Source: Sinorhizobium garamanticum
GTDB taxonomy: Bacteria > Pseudomonadota > Alphaproteobacteria > Rhizobiales > Rhizobiaceae
NCBI RefSeq assembly: GCF_029892065.1
Contig: NZ_CP120374.1
Span: forward strand, 62,001 to 126,000
Direction of reading: 5' to 3'
Length of the DNA: 64,000 nucleotides
Below the pieces are notes generated by a model that was not told where the DNA came from, ran no database searches, and was given only the letters and a program-made list of their open reading frames with translations. The position numbers and the translations under genes were made by a program. Shown piece after piece: positions 37,786-48,325 of this stretch; the first letter of the stretch is position 1; each line of letters starts with the position of its first letter.

Positions 37786-38991
37786 ATGCCAAACGGTACC
37801 GCTGAGCCCATTCTCATCAGCAATGTCAAACCCATCGCCTTCGCCGCGCCGGCGCCCGCCGAAACGATCGACATCCTCGTCGGCGCCGATGGGAAGATCG
37901 CCGCTGTCGGAAAAGGCCTTTCCGTCCCGGAAGGCGCGCGCCGTATCGACGGCAAGGGCGCCTGGATCTCGCCCGGCTGGATCGACCTCCATGCCCATAT
38001 CTGGCACGGCGGCACCGACATTTCCGTGCGCCCTGAGGTCTGCGGCCTGGAGCGCGGCGTCACGACGATCGTCGATGCCGGCTCGGCGGGTGAGGCGAAC
38101 TTCCACGGCTTCCGCGAATACATCATCGAGCCGTCGCGCGAGCGCATCAAGGCGTTCCTCAATCTGGGCTCCATTGGTCTCGTCGCCTGCAACCGCGTGA
38201 GCGAGCTCAGCGACATCCGCTCGATCGACATCGACCGCATCATCACCTGCTACGAGGCGAACCGCGAGCACATCGTCGGGCTCAAGGTTCGCGCGAGCCA
38301 CGTCATCACCGGCTCCTGGGGCGTGACACCGGTCAAGCTCGGCAAGAAGATCGCCAAGATCCTGAAGGTCCCGATGATGGTGCATGTCGGCGAGCCGCCG
38401 GCGCTTTACGACGAAGTGCTCGAAATCCTCGGACCTGGTGACATCGTCACGCACTGCTTCAACGGCAAGGCCGGCAGCAGCATCATCGAGGACGAGGATC
38501 TGTTTGCGCTCGCCGAACGCTGCGCCGGTGAAGGCATCCGCCTCGACATCGGCCACGGCGGCGCCTCGTTCTCCTTCCGGGTTGCCGAGGTCGCAATCGC
38601 GCGCGGCCTCATGCCCTTCTCGATCTCCACCGACGTGCATCTGCGCAGCATGAACCAGTCGGTGTGGGACCTTGGCACGACTATGTCGAAGCTCCTGAGC
38701 GTCGGCATGCCCTTCGAAAAGGTCGTCGAGGCGGTGACCCATGCGCCGGCCTCGGTCATCCGCCTGCCAATGGACGACCTGCTGGGGGTCGGCGCCCGCG
38801 CGGACTTCACCATTTTCGACCTGGTCGATTCCGATCTGAAGGTCTTCGACTCGCTCGGCGCCGAGGCCCATCTCAGCCGCCTTTTCGAACCGCGCTTTGC
38901 CGTGATCGGCAGCCACATGGTCGCGGCCAACCGCTATCAGCCGCAGCATGCCGAATGCCCCGACCATAGCCACGGCTTCAGCTACCGTTGA
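37786..38991 (+). CDS. Amidohydrolase/deacetylase-type metallohydrolase (cog3964-like)
   Basis: 401 residues of the amidohydrolase superfamily, a TIM barrel with a binuclear metal site. Metal ligands are the HxH in DLHAHIW near residue 66-68, a probable carboxylated Lys in VGLKVR near 167, His in MMVHVGEPP, His in VTHCFNGKAG and Asp in GIRLDIGHGGASFS or STDVH. These motifs match the cog3964 group, often misnamed dihydroorotase; two characterised members hydrolyse acyl esters of (R)-alpha-hydroxy acids. Its neighbours here (RidA, SelA-fold enzyme, importer) suggest it deacylates an imported compound. The exact substrate is unknown. Confidence 0.85.
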   Translation: MPNGTAEPILISNVKPIAFAAPAPAETIDILVGADGKIAAVGKGLSVPEGARRIDGKGAWISPGWIDLHAHIWHGGTDISVRPEVCGLERGVTTIVDAGSAGEANFHGFREYIIEPSRERIKAFLNLGSIGLVACNRVSELSDIRSIDIDRIITCYEANREHIVGLKVRASHVITGSWGVTPVKLGKKIAKILKVPMMVHVGEPPALYDEVLEILGPGDIVTHCFNGKAGSSIIEDEDLFALAERCAGEGIRLDIGHGGASFSFRVAEVAIARGLMPFSISTDVHLRSMNQSVWDLGTTMSKLLSVGMPFEKVVEAVTHAPASVIRLPMDDLLGVGARADFTIFDLVDSDLKVFDSLGAEAHLSRLFEPRFAVIGSHMVAANRYQPQHAECPDHSHGFSYR

Positions 38992-39027
38992 AGCAGACAG
39001 AAGAACAGAAACCTGACAGGAATTCGC

Positions 39028-39528
39028 GTGAATAGCTTGGACCAGAAGAAAGCGGATCATGCGCCGGCCTCACCCTATGAGCGCCTGGCCGTCCTCGGCA
39101 TCGATCTTCCGCCGGCGCCGCCGCCGATCGCCAATTTCGTGACGCATGTCCGGGAAGGCAACATCCTCTACCTTTCCGGCCAGGGCCCGCGCGAGGTCAA
39201 CGGCCACCTGCATTCCGGCAAGGTCGGCGCCGAAGTGGATGTCGAATGCGCCTACGACCATGCCCGGCTGACGGGTATCAACCTGCTTGCGGTGATGCAC
39301 GATGCGCTCGGCGATCTCGGCCGGGTCAAGCGCATCGTCAAGATCCTCGGCATGGTGAACGCCGTGCCGGAATTTCGCGAACACCCACGGGTGATCAACG
39401 GCTGCTCGGACCTGATGATCGACGTTTTCGGCGAGGCGGGCCAGCATGCGCGCTCGGCGGTCGGTTTCGGGTCTCTGCCCGGAAACATCACCGTCGAGAT
39501 CGAAGCGATCGTCGCGCTTCACGACTGA
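39028..39528 (+). CDS. RidA/YjgF family protein (imine deaminase-like)
   Basis: 166 residues from a GTG; AGGA precedes it. The RidA fold is recognisable in NFVTHVREGNILYLSGQGP and the C-terminal SDLMIDVFGEAGQHARSAVGFGSLPGNITVEIEAIVAL. This is the longer RidA subgroup (about 150-165 residues). The Arg conserved for imine hydrolysis in classical RidA occurs as SAVGFGSLP here without an obvious Arg, so activity may differ. Placed among a hydrolase and a PLP enzyme, a role in clearing enamine/imine intermediates is the natural guess. Confidence 0.85.
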   Translation: MNSLDQKKADHAPASPYERLAVLGIDLPPAPPPIANFVTHVREGNILYLSGQGPREVNGHLHSGKVGAEVDVECAYDHARLTGINLLAVMHDALGDLGRVKRIVKILGMVNAVPEFREHPRVINGCSDLMIDVFGEAGQHARSAVGFGSLPGNITVEIEAIVALHD

Positions 39529-39543
39529 CAGCGAAGGAGGCGA

Positions 39544-40398
39544 TCAATGGCTGCGCCAGCCCATCATCTTCTCGATCCGCTCGGCGGAAACCTGGACGCG
39601 GCGGGCGTAGTAATCCCGGTCGTCGAGGACCTTCTGTTCGGGCAGGACAATGGAGATGGTCGCGACGCAACTTCCCTTGTCGTCGAGGATCGGCGCGGCG
39701 ACGCAGGCAACGGCATAATCGGATTCGCCCGCCTGGATGGAGAGCTTTGCCGCAAGCGCGCTTTCCGCCTGTGCCGAAAGGGTCGCGGGGTCGATGTCGG
39801 CACGGCCGGTCGGCGAGGAGCGGGCGCAGCGGCGAAAGAGTTCGAGCCGCTCGTCAGCCGGAAGATGCCCGACCAACAGCCGCCCCGATGCGGTCCAGTT
39901 GAGCGGCACACGCGTGCCGACGCGCGACGTGACCTGGAAATGACCCGGGCCGTCGGCCATGGCGAGGACCTGCATGTAGTCGCCGTCGCGGCCGCAGAGC
40001 TGGATGGTTTCGGAAACCTCGCGACCGAGATCGTGCATCTCGCGTGTAGCGACACCCAGGAAATCGAGCGAACGGGCATAGGCGAGGCCATAGTGGTAAA
40101 GACGGTCGCCGAGCCAGACCGACCCGTCCGCGTCGCGGCTGAGCAGGTTTTTCTCCACCATGTCATCGACGGTCACGTAGATGGTGGAAAGCGGTGCGCC
40201 GACAGCCTTGGCGATCGCATAGACGCCGCTCGGCGAACCGGTTTCGTACAGGAAGTCGAGCACTTGCAGCGCCCGGTCCATGCCGCTCACGCGCGAGCGG
40301 CGCGCCTTGCCACTCGGCCCTGCATCGACTTCGGCTTCAATCGCGTTGCTGTCCACGTCTTTGCTCCCGTACTGCGCCAGATGCGCCTCGATGTGCAC
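39544..40398 (-). CDS. IclR-family transcriptional regulator of the catabolic cluster
   Basis: 284 residues. A winged HTH lies at about 38-95 (MDRALQVLDFLYETGSPSGVYAIAKAVGAPLSTIY), after a 35-residue polar N-terminal extension. The C-terminal IclR effector domain follows (ETIQLCGRDGDYMQVLAMADGP, then VPLNWTASGRLLVGHLP and ACVAAPILDDKGSCVATISIVLP). The gene is on the opposite strand in the middle of the cluster, divergent from the SelA-like gene. It probably binds the TATTCC/GGAATA palindrome at 40485-40504 and the related sites before the importer. Confidence 0.9.
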   Translation of the reverse strand: MHIEAHLAQYGSKDVDSNAIEAEVDAGPSGKARRSRVSGMDRALQVLDFLYETGSPSGVYAIAKAVGAPLSTIYVTVDDMVEKNLLSRDADGSVWLGDRLYHYGLAYARSLDFLGVATREMHDLGREVSETIQLCGRDGDYMQVLAMADGPGHFQVTSRVGTRVPLNWTASGRLLVGHLPADERLELFRRCARSSPTGRADIDPATLSAQAESALAAKLSIQAGESDYAVACVAAPILDDKGSCVATISIVLPEQKVLDDRDYYARRVQVSAERIEKMMGWRSH

Positions 40399-40484
40399 AA
40401 AGCGGACGCTCCGTTTGCCGAGGACGTTGGAATGTCGACGCAGCAGGGGCGGAGCCGTCGCTCACTTAGCATTATTATGGTAGA

Positions 40485-40504
40485 TATTCCGCAAAAACGG
40501 AATA
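40485..40504. promoter_or_regulatory. Palindromic operator between iclR-type gene and SelA-like gene
   Basis: TATTCCG-CAAAAA-CGGAATA has perfect 7-bp arms around a 6-base AT-rich spacer. It lies in the divergent promoter region, 37 bases before the preferred SelA-like start. Matching half-sites occur upstream of the binding-protein gene. It is the best candidate for the IclR-type regulator's own site. Confidence 0.55.
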
Positions 40505-40540
40505 CTGCCTCGCATGCGAGAAAATCTGATGGAGACCACT

Positions 40541-41740
40541 ATGCCTGACCGCGACATCCGCGATGCCCTCGGACTTCGTCCCGTAATCAACGTATCCGGC
40601 ACAATGACAAGCCTTGGCGCATCGATCGTGGTTCCGGAAGCGATCGCGGCGATGACAGCCATACTGCCGCAATTCGTGGAGATCAACGACCTGCAACGCA
40701 AGGTAAGTCCCGTGATCGCGCGACTGACGGGCGGTGAGGCGGGCTTCGTCACCGCGTCCTGCTCTGCCGGCATCAGCCTCGCCGTCGCCGGCGCAATGAC
40801 GGGCGACGACATCGCCGCGATCGAACGCCTGCCGGATACGGCAGGGCTCAAGAACGAAGTCATCATCCAGATGGGCCACGTGGTCAGCTATGGTGCGCCG
40901 GTGGACCAGGCGATCCGCCTCGCCGGCGCCAGGCCCATACTCGTCGGCCAGGCGACCTCGACCCATCGCTACCACATCGAAGGGGCGATCAACGAGCGCA
41001 CCGCCGCCGCTGTCTACGTCGTCTCCCACCACGTCGTGCAATACGGTCTGGTGGGCCTCAGCGAATTTGCGGAAGTCTGCCATGCCAAGGGCGTGCCGGT
41101 TATCGTCGACGCGGCCTCCGAATATGATCTCAGGGGCTTCCTCGCGGCCGGCGCGGATATCGCGCTCTATTCCGGCCACAAGTTCCTGGGCGGTCCGACC
41201 TCGGGCATCATCGCCGGCTCGAAGGCACTGGTGCGCAACGCCTTCCTGCAAAACCTCGGCATTGGCCGCGGCATGAAGGTAGGCAAGGAAAGCATGCTTG
41301 GCGTCATGGCGGCGCTTGAAGCCTGGGAGAAGCGCGACCACGCCGGCATCCGCGCATGCGAAACCAGCTACCTCCACCTCTGGCGGGACACGCTCGAGGG
41401 CCGCCCCGGGGTCAAGCCGGTGATCGAGCCTGACCCGACCGGCAACCCGCTCGACCGTTTGCGTGTGAACATCACGCCTGAGGAGGCCCATATCACCGCC
41501 TGGGATCTGGCGGATGCGCTCGCCCGTGGCACGCCACCGGTGATCGTGCGCGACCACGAGGTCGAGCACAACTATTTCTACCTCGACCCCTGCAACCTGC
41601 ATCCGGGACAGGAGACGCTTGTCGCCGAGCGGCTCGCCGCCGAGCTCACCAAGGCGAGGAATTCGAATGAGATCATCGCCACGCCGCTTGCCGAGCGTAA
41701 CGCACGTCGCTTCGCAAGCCTCAAGCGTTGGCCCGATTGA
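40541..41740 (+). CDS. SelA-fold PLP-dependent enzyme (ammonia-lyase/transferase-like)
   Basis: About 399 residues from the ATG at 40541; GGAG six bases upstream favours it over ATGs at 40514 and 40529. The aminotransferase-like fold of the SelA/DgaE family is clear: [16 protein letters not shown] at the start, [19 protein letters not shown], the Asp in [17 protein letters not shown] that contacts PLP nitrogen, and the Schiff-base Lys in [14 protein letters not shown] near residue 216. No selD or selB is seen, so it is not expected to make selenocysteinyl-tRNA. Known relatives include D-glucosaminate-6-phosphate ammonia-lyase. Elimination or isomerisation of an amino acid product is inferred. 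Confidence 0.87.
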   Translation: MPDRDIRDALGLRPVINVSGTMTSLGASIVVPEAIAAMTAILPQFVEINDLQRKVSPVIARLTGGEAGFVTASCSAGISLAVAGAMTGDDIAAIERLPDTAGLKNEVIIQMGHVVSYGAPVDQAIRLAGARPILVGQATSTHRYHIEGAINERTAAAVYVVSHHVVQYGLVGLSEFAEVCHAKGVPVIVDAASEYDLRGFLAAGADIALYSGHKFLGGPTSGIIAGSKALVRNAFLQNLGIGRGMKVGKESMLGVMAALEAWEKRDHAGIRACETSYLHLWRDTLEGRPGVKPVIEPDPTGNPLDRLRVNITPEEAHITAWDLADALARGTPPVIVRDHEVEHNYFYLDPCNLHPGQETLVAERLAAELTKARNSNEIIATPLAERNARRFASLKRWPD

Positions 41741-41782
41741 AGCGTACGCGACCACCGAGCAGAACCTTAAGGGATGTTAGAC

Positions 41783-43618
<1,836 letters not shown>

Positions 43619-43755
43619 CCGTACCGGGCCTCTGGTATTATCCCGATCCAGCATGTGATTGCGTCCATTTCCCAGATGACCATACTCAGTCGGGGATGTG
43701 ATCACGTCTGAAGCGGGCGGCAACGCCTGAGGTGGGAACAGGGGCAACGACATCA

Positions 43756-45006
43756 ATGTCGGTTCAGTACGATTACTGTGTGATTGGAGGAGGAATCGTT
43801 GGTGTCGCAACGGCGCGGGCGCTGCTGCTGCGCTATCCCGCCGCGGGCGTCGTGCTTGTCGAAAAGGAAGCCTCGCTCGGCCTGCATCAGACCGGCCGCA
43901 ACAGTGGCGTGATCCACTCCGGAATCTACTATGCCCCAGGCAGTCTCAAAGCGCGCCTGTGTGCCGAGGGAGAACGCCGGACGAAGGCATTTTGCAGCGA
44001 GCAAAACATCCCCTGCGAGCAGCGCGGCAAGTTGATCGTCGCGACCTCTCCTCTCGAAGAGCAGCGGCTCGACGCGCTCGCCGAGCGCGCTAAGGTCAAC
44101 GGGATTGTCGCCGAAAGTCTTTCAAAGGCCGAAATTTCCGAGCGCGAGCCTTATATCGCCGGAACGAAGGCCCTCTTTGTTCCCGCCGCCGCCATCGTCG
44201 ACTACGGGCTGGTGCTGCGCAAGCTGGCCGATGATTTCGTGAATAGGGGCGGCACGCTGCTGCTCGGCAGTTCTGTCGAGCGCCTCAAGGAGTGCGCCAA
44301 CGCGGTCGAGATCGGCCTCAAAGGGCGCACACTCACCGCGGGGCGCGTTGTTGCCTGTGCCGGGCTGCAATCTGACAGACTCGCTCGCCTCGCCGGATTG
44401 CGCCCGGCGCATAAGATCGTGCCATTCAGGGGCGAATACTATCAGGTGGCGCCCGAGAAACAGGGGCTGGTGCGCGCCATGATTTACCCGGTGCCAGATC
44501 CCGGACTTCCCTTCCTGGGCATTCACCTCACCCCGATGATCGACGGAAGGTTGACTGTCGGCCCAAATGCGGTTTTGGGCTTTGCCCGTGAAGGATACCG
44601 CAAGGGCTCTGTTTCGCCGCGGGACGTGCTTTCCTATGCAAGCTTTCCCGGTTTCTGGCGCACCATCGCCAAGAACTGGAGATCCGGCGCGCAGGAGATG
44701 ATGGATTCCGTCTTCAAGACCCGTTACCTCCGCGCGTGCCAGAAATACTGCCCCTCCCTGCGCCTGGAGGACCTGCAGCCGATGCAGCCCGGCATCAGGG
44801 CCCAAGCCGTCGGGCGTGACGGCTCCTTGGCCCAGGACTTCATCTTCCTCGAGACCCAGCGCATGCTGCATGTCTGCAATGCCCCGTCGCCAGCAGCAAC
44901 CTCGGCCTTGCCGATCGCGGACATGATCGTTGACCGGCTGTCGCAAGCCGGGGCAGTTAGTCGCGATGGCGCAGGAGAACAAAGCTATGGCTTTTCCGCT
45001 TTTTGA
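43756..45006 (+). CDS. lhgO: FAD-dependent L-2-hydroxyglutarate oxidase-like enzyme (LhgO family)
   Basis: 416 residues, DAO superfamily. The FAD-binding Rossmann motif is VIGGGIVGVATARALL near residues 10-25, followed by VVLVEKEASLGLHQTGRNSGVIHSGIYY, a signature of L-2-hydroxyglutarate dehydrogenases. FRGEYYQVAP and LPFLGIHLTPMIDGRLTVGPNAV belong to the substrate domain, and the C-terminus has GIRAQAVGRDGSLAQDF. Enzymes of this group oxidise 2-hydroxyacids and feed electrons to the membrane. In this cluster it may oxidise a hydroxyacid released by the amidohydrolase. It overlaps the SDR gene by 20 bases. Confidence 0.85.
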   Translation: MSVQYDYCVIGGGIVGVATARALLLRYPAAGVVLVEKEASLGLHQTGRNSGVIHSGIYYAPGSLKARLCAEGERRTKAFCSEQNIPCEQRGKLIVATSPLEEQRLDALAERAKVNGIVAESLSKAEISEREPYIAGTKALFVPAAAIVDYGLVLRKLADDFVNRGGTLLLGSSVERLKECANAVEIGLKGRTLTAGRVVACAGLQSDRLARLAGLRPAHKIVPFRGEYYQVAPEKQGLVRAMIYPVPDPGLPFLGIHLTPMIDGRLTVGPNAVLGFAREGYRKGSVSPRDVLSYASFPGFWRTIAKNWRSGAQEMMDSVFKTRYLRACQKYCPSLRLEDLQPMQPGIRAQAVGRDGSLAQDFIFLETQRMLHVCNAPSPAATSALPIADMIVDRLSQAGAVSRDGAGEQSYGFSAF

Positions 45007-45754
45007 CCTCACAGGCAGGCGTGCCCTTGTCACCGGCTCGTCGCAGGGCATCGGCTATGCGCTGGCGCGCGGTCTCGCCGAGCATGGTGCCGCGATCGTG
45101 CTCAATGGCCGGGACCGCTCGAAACTGGAAAGCGCCGCCACAGTGCTGCGGGGCTCCGGACATGAGGTGTCGGTTTCGGCCTTCGACGTCACTGAGCACG
45201 ATGCAGTCAGGAACGGCGTCGACGCGATCGAGCGGGATATCGGGCCGATCGACATCCTGGTCAACAATGCCGGCATGCAGTTTCGCACTTCGCTCGAGGA
45301 CTTCCCGGCTGAGCGCTGGGAACAATTGCTGAAGGTAAATGTCTCCAGCGTCTTCTACGTCGGTCAGGCGGTCGCCCGGCATATGATTAAGCGCGGAGCG
45401 GGCAAGATCATTAACATCGCCTCGGCGCAGAGCGAGCTCGCGCGCCCGGGCATCGCCCCCTATACGGCGACCAAGGGTGCCGTGAAAAACCTGACGCGCG
45501 GCATGTGTGCCGACTGGGCGAAGCATGGCTTGCAGGTGAACGCTATTGCGCCGGGCTATTTCAAGACGCCGTTGAACCAGGCACTTGTCGACAGCGAGGA
45601 ATTTTCTTCGTGGCTGGAAAAGCGGACACCGGCGGCGCGCTGGGGCGATGTCGATGAACTCGTCGGCGCGGCCGTCTTCCTCGCCAGCAATGCATCATCC
45701 TTTGTCAATGGACACACGCTTTACGTCGACGGCGGGATTACGACCTCCCTGTGA
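44987..45754 (+). CDS. Short-chain dehydrogenase (gluconate 5-dehydrogenase-like)
   Basis: 255 residues from the ATG at 44987, with AGGAG nine bases upstream; an ATG at 44966 is an alternative. Classical SDR motifs: cofactor loop TGSSQGIG near 17-24, NNAG near 93-96, catalytic Ser in NIASAQSELARPG, and YxxxK in YTATKGAVKNL. The closing LYVDGGITTSL is typical. Overall it is closest to gluconate 5-dehydrogenase (IdnO/Gno), but the cluster context gives no gluconate genes, so it may reduce or oxidise a keto/hydroxy acid of this pathway. Confidence 0.85.
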   Translation: MAFPLFDLTGRRALVTGSSQGIGYALARGLAEHGAAIVLNGRDRSKLESAATVLRGSGHEVSVSAFDVTEHDAVRNGVDAIERDIGPIDILVNNAGMQFRTSLEDFPAERWEQLLKVNVSSVFYVGQAVARHMIKRGAGKIINIASAQSELARPGIAPYTATKGAVKNLTRGMCADWAKHGLQVNAIAPGYFKTPLNQALVDSEEFSSWLEKRTPAARWGDVDELVGAAVFLASNASSFVNGHTLYVDGGITTSL

Positions 45755-45930
45755 CCATCGGGTTCGCAAGCCAGACAGGCGATGGGCAAGCTCGTCGACG
45801 AACCGCCTGCCATAGGCGCGACAATGAGGGGATGCTTCAGCCCGAGTTTTCGAAAAGCACTGCTCTCGAGGATCGTTGCTATGTTCAACCTCCTTCCCAA
45901 GCCAGTCGCTTTTTCGCCTGTGTAGAATGG

Positions 45931-45963
45931 CTTGCCGCCTGCGGGGCGCACCGGCAGGCGGCA
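45931..45963. terminator. Candidate bidirectional hairpin between SDR and tautomerase genes
   Basis: A perfect 11-bp inverted repeat (TTGCCGCCTGC, 45931-45941; complement 45953-45963) lies in the 228-bp gap between convergent genes. A shorter hairpin ACGCC/GGCGG followed by TTTT lies just after it. Together they may end transcripts from both sides. Confidence 0.5.
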
Positions 45964-45982
45964 AACGCCTAGGTTGGCGGTT

Positions 45983-46222
45983 TTAGGACTTTGTCTCTGC
46001 GGCCCGTTGTTGGCGGTATTGAACCGTGGGAAGGCCGCCCCAACCCCAATTGTCGAGATCGACTTCCTCGATCACGACATAGGTGGATTCGAGCGGCTTG
46101 TTCAGAACGTTGAGCAGCACCTCGCTGACGCCCTTGATGATCTCGGCCTTTTCTTCGGCGGTGACCGAATTGCGGCCTGGTGCGCTTCCCTCGCGGGTAA
46201 CCTGTACGGTGACTATCGGCAT
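45983..46222 (-). CDS. 4-oxalocrotonate tautomerase family protein
   Basis: 79 residues from the ATG at 46222, with AAAGGAGA upstream. The catalytic N-terminal Pro follows the start Met directly (MPIVTVQVTREG). EEKAEIIKGVSEVLLNVLNKP and STYVVIEEVDLDNWGWGG complete the 4-OT fold and match the tautomerase_2-like group. It would isomerise small enol/keto acids. It is preceded on the same strand by an atypical SDR, from which it is separated by 61 bases. Confidence 0.87.
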   Translation of the reverse strand: MPIVTVQVTREGSAPGRNSVTAEEKAEIIKGVSEVLLNVLNKPLESTYVVIEEVDLDNWGWGGLPTVQYRQQRAAETKS

Positions 46223-46283
46223 TGCAGTCTCCTTTGCGGGAATTGTTTGCGTCTTGAACCGCGGCCGCTCCTTGCTGTGCTGG

Positions 46284-46997
46284 TTACCAGCGTCCGGCGT
46301 TCTGGCCGCCGTCGACGTGGAGGATCTCGCCGGTGACGAAACCCGCGGTCTCCAGGTAAAGAACGGCGTCGACGATGTCGCGGATATCGCCCAGGCGGCC
46401 GACCGGGTGCAGTCCGGCCAGCGCCGAGTGCGTCTCGGGCGCATGCATGGGAGTCTTGATGATCCCCGGGGAGACCGCGTTGACGCGAATGCCGCTCTTC
46501 GAGAACTCCATCGCCAGCGACCGGGTCACCGCGTTCAGGCCACCCTTGGTCAGGGAGGCAAGGGCGGACGGCATGCCGACCATCGGCTGGTCGACCAGGC
46601 TGGTGGTGATGCTGACGATGTGGCCCGAGCCCTGCTTCAGCATCTCTGCGGCGGCGCGCCGGGTGATGTGGAAGAAGCCGGCCACGTTCACGCCGAGGTT
46701 ATGCTCGTAGTCCTCCTCGGACATTTCGACGAACGGCTTGGCGAGGAAGACGCCTGCATTGTTAACCAGCGAGTCAATGCGGCCGTAGCGCTCGAGCGCT
46801 TCTCGCACGATCCGCTCCGCGGTCTCCGGCTTGCTGATATCGCCGGCGACCGTGTGAATATCCGGGTCGGCGCTCGGCTTGATCGACCGGGAAGTGGCGA
46901 CGACGCGGTAATTCCGGTCGCGGTAGGCGCGAACCAGTCCCGCGCCGATGCCTTGTGACGCGCCGGTGATGATGACGACTTTCTGTTCGGTAGCCAT
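46284..46997 (-). CDS. Atypical SDR-family protein lacking the catalytic Tyr
   Basis: 237 residues from the ATG at 46997 (an ATG at 47003 is two codons earlier). The cofactor loop TGASQGIGAG, the NNAG motif and the end HVDGGQNAGRW are normal for a short-chain dehydrogenase. At the active site, however, the expected YxxxK reads ASLTK, so Ala (codon 46557-46559) replaces the Tyr that donates the proton; Ser is still present in SITTSLVDQP. The protein may use a different residue, have lost reductase activity, or act in binding. It probably forms an operon with the tautomerase. Confidence 0.85.
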   Translation of the reverse strand: MATEQKVVIITGASQGIGAGLVRAYRDRNYRVVATSRSIKPSADPDIHTVAGDISKPETAERIVREALERYGRIDSLVNNAGVFLAKPFVEMSEEDYEHNLGVNVAGFFHITRRAAAEMLKQGSGHIVSITTSLVDQPMVGMPSALASLTKGGLNAVTRSLAMEFSKSGIRVNAVSPGIIKTPMHAPETHSALAGLHPVGRLGDIRDIVDAVLYLETAGFVTGEILHVDGGQNAGRW

Positions 46998-47140
46998 GGT
47001 CATGATCCTTTTTCGATTGCAGCGGCCGCTTCCCTGCGTCCGCCCTCCGCCCTCGGCTTTGGTGCAATTGAAGTTAGATCTGTCCGTTCGTTGGGAGAAT
47101 TGCCGGCGTTTGACGGACACTCATCCGTAAAACGGCATAA

Positions 47141-48073
47141 TCAGCGGAGCGTACCCGCTTCTGCCGCCAGGCGAGCAAATTCGGAGCGCAGACGCGGCGC
47201 GGCGAAGTTGACAAAGGCACGGACCTTCGGCACGGACATGCGGCCTTGAGGTGCGAGCATATGCGCCGGCAGGGGCGGATGCTCGGCGTCGGCGAGCACG
47301 ATCCTGAGGCGCCCGTCTCTCACATACTCCGCGACATGGTAGGAATAGAGCCGGGTCAGGCCGTGGCCCGCGGCCGCTGAAGCGGCTGCAGCCCGCACGC
47401 TATTGACGATGCATCTTGGCGTGAACTGGACCGTTCGGGGAATGGACGAGCCCTTGGCGGGCGTAAAGCTCCAGGACTCAAGACCGAAATTGGTGAATGC
47501 TACGATCTGATGCTTGGCGAGGTCCGCCGGTTCATCGATGCGGGGATGATTGGCGAGGTATCGAGGCGAGGCGACCACGACGCGCCGGACGTCGCCGCCG
47601 AGCCGGGTGGAGATGAGTGACGAATCCGGCAGATGGCCTATGCGCAAGGCGATATCGACTCCTTCGTCCACTAGGTTGACGAGCCGATCGAGAAGAAGAA
47701 GCTGGGCCGACACGGCGGGGTAGAGGTCGAGGAAATCATCGAGAATGGGGCGAAGCATCTCTTCACCGAGGATCGGTGGCGCCGAAATCGTCAACATCCC
47801 ACGGGGCGCGGAGCGCTCTCCTCCTGCGAGCATGTCGGCTTCCTCGAGGTCGGTGAGCACCCGCCGACAGGCGGCCGCGTAGCGTTGCCCGGCCTCGCTC
47901 AACTTGAGCGTGCGGGTCGTGCGATGCAAGAGCTCGACACCGACATGGGCTTCCAGGAAGCTCAGCGCCCGGCTGACCGCCGTTGGCGATCGCTTCAGCC
48001 GGCGAGCGGCCCCCGCGAGACTGCCCTCGTCGATCGCGGTGATGAACACTTTCATTGCATCGATGCGATCCAT
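47141..48073 (-). CDS. LysR-family transcriptional regulator
   Basis: 310 residues from MDRIDAMKVF, the standard start of this LysR subgroup. The winged HTH spans 1-60 (GSLAGAARRLKRSPTAVSRALSFLEAHVGVELLHRTTRTLKLSEAG). The effector domain begins near 90 (GMLTISAPPILGEEMLRPIL). It lies on the same strand as the SDR/tautomerase pair, upstream of it, and divergent from the DJ-1/PfpI gene; either could be a target. No clear T-N11-A pair was singled out. Confidence 0.9.
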   Translation of the reverse strand: MDRIDAMKVFITAIDEGSLAGAARRLKRSPTAVSRALSFLEAHVGVELLHRTTRTLKLSEAGQRYAAACRRVLTDLEEADMLAGGERSAPRGMLTISAPPILGEEMLRPILDDFLDLYPAVSAQLLLLDRLVNLVDEGVDIALRIGHLPDSSLISTRLGGDVRRVVVASPRYLANHPRIDEPADLAKHQIVAFTNFGLESWSFTPAKGSSIPRTVQFTPRCIVNSVRAAAASAAAGHGLTRLYSYHVAEYVRDGRLRIVLADAEHPPLPAHMLAPQGRMSVPKVRAFVNFAAPRLRSEFARLAAEAGTLR

Positions 48074-48325
48074 CTTATTCTGCCGTTTCGCGGGAGAGTG
48101 ACTGTCGTGCACCAAGTATTCCCGCGAAGGCGGCAAGAAGCAAATATTATGCAGAGGAAGCCGCTGCAACCGGCCAATATCCGGCCAAGTACGAAGAATA
48201 GGCTGCGTAGCTAGGATGTCTGTGCCCGTGTGGTCATGGACGAGCTCCCTGACAGTACGAAGCCCCGAGTTCGAGAATTATCCCGGCGATCCACGTTTGG
48301 GCGCCTCAAAAGAGGGAGAATGACG

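Noticed and set aside
37786..38991. Dihydroorotase (pyrimidine synthesis) for the amidohydrolase
   Set aside because: Context is catabolic and the motif set fits the cog3964 group rather than PyrC.
36928..39060. 710-codon open frame on the minus strand across permease, amidohydrolase and importer genes
   Set aside because: It is antisense to three well-recognised genes and its product is Arg/Asp/His-rich with no domain, as expected for the complement of GC-rich coding DNA.
39547..40548. 333-codon plus-strand frame with an excellent ribosome-binding site, opposite iclR
   Set aside because: The translated product has no recognisable fold, while the opposite strand encodes a full IclR protein. 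The ribosome site is kept as a finding only.
40541..41740. Selenocysteine synthase (SelA) function for the PLP enzyme
   Set aside because: No selB, selD or selC is visible and the neighbours are transport and catabolic genes; the SelA fold alone does not imply that role.
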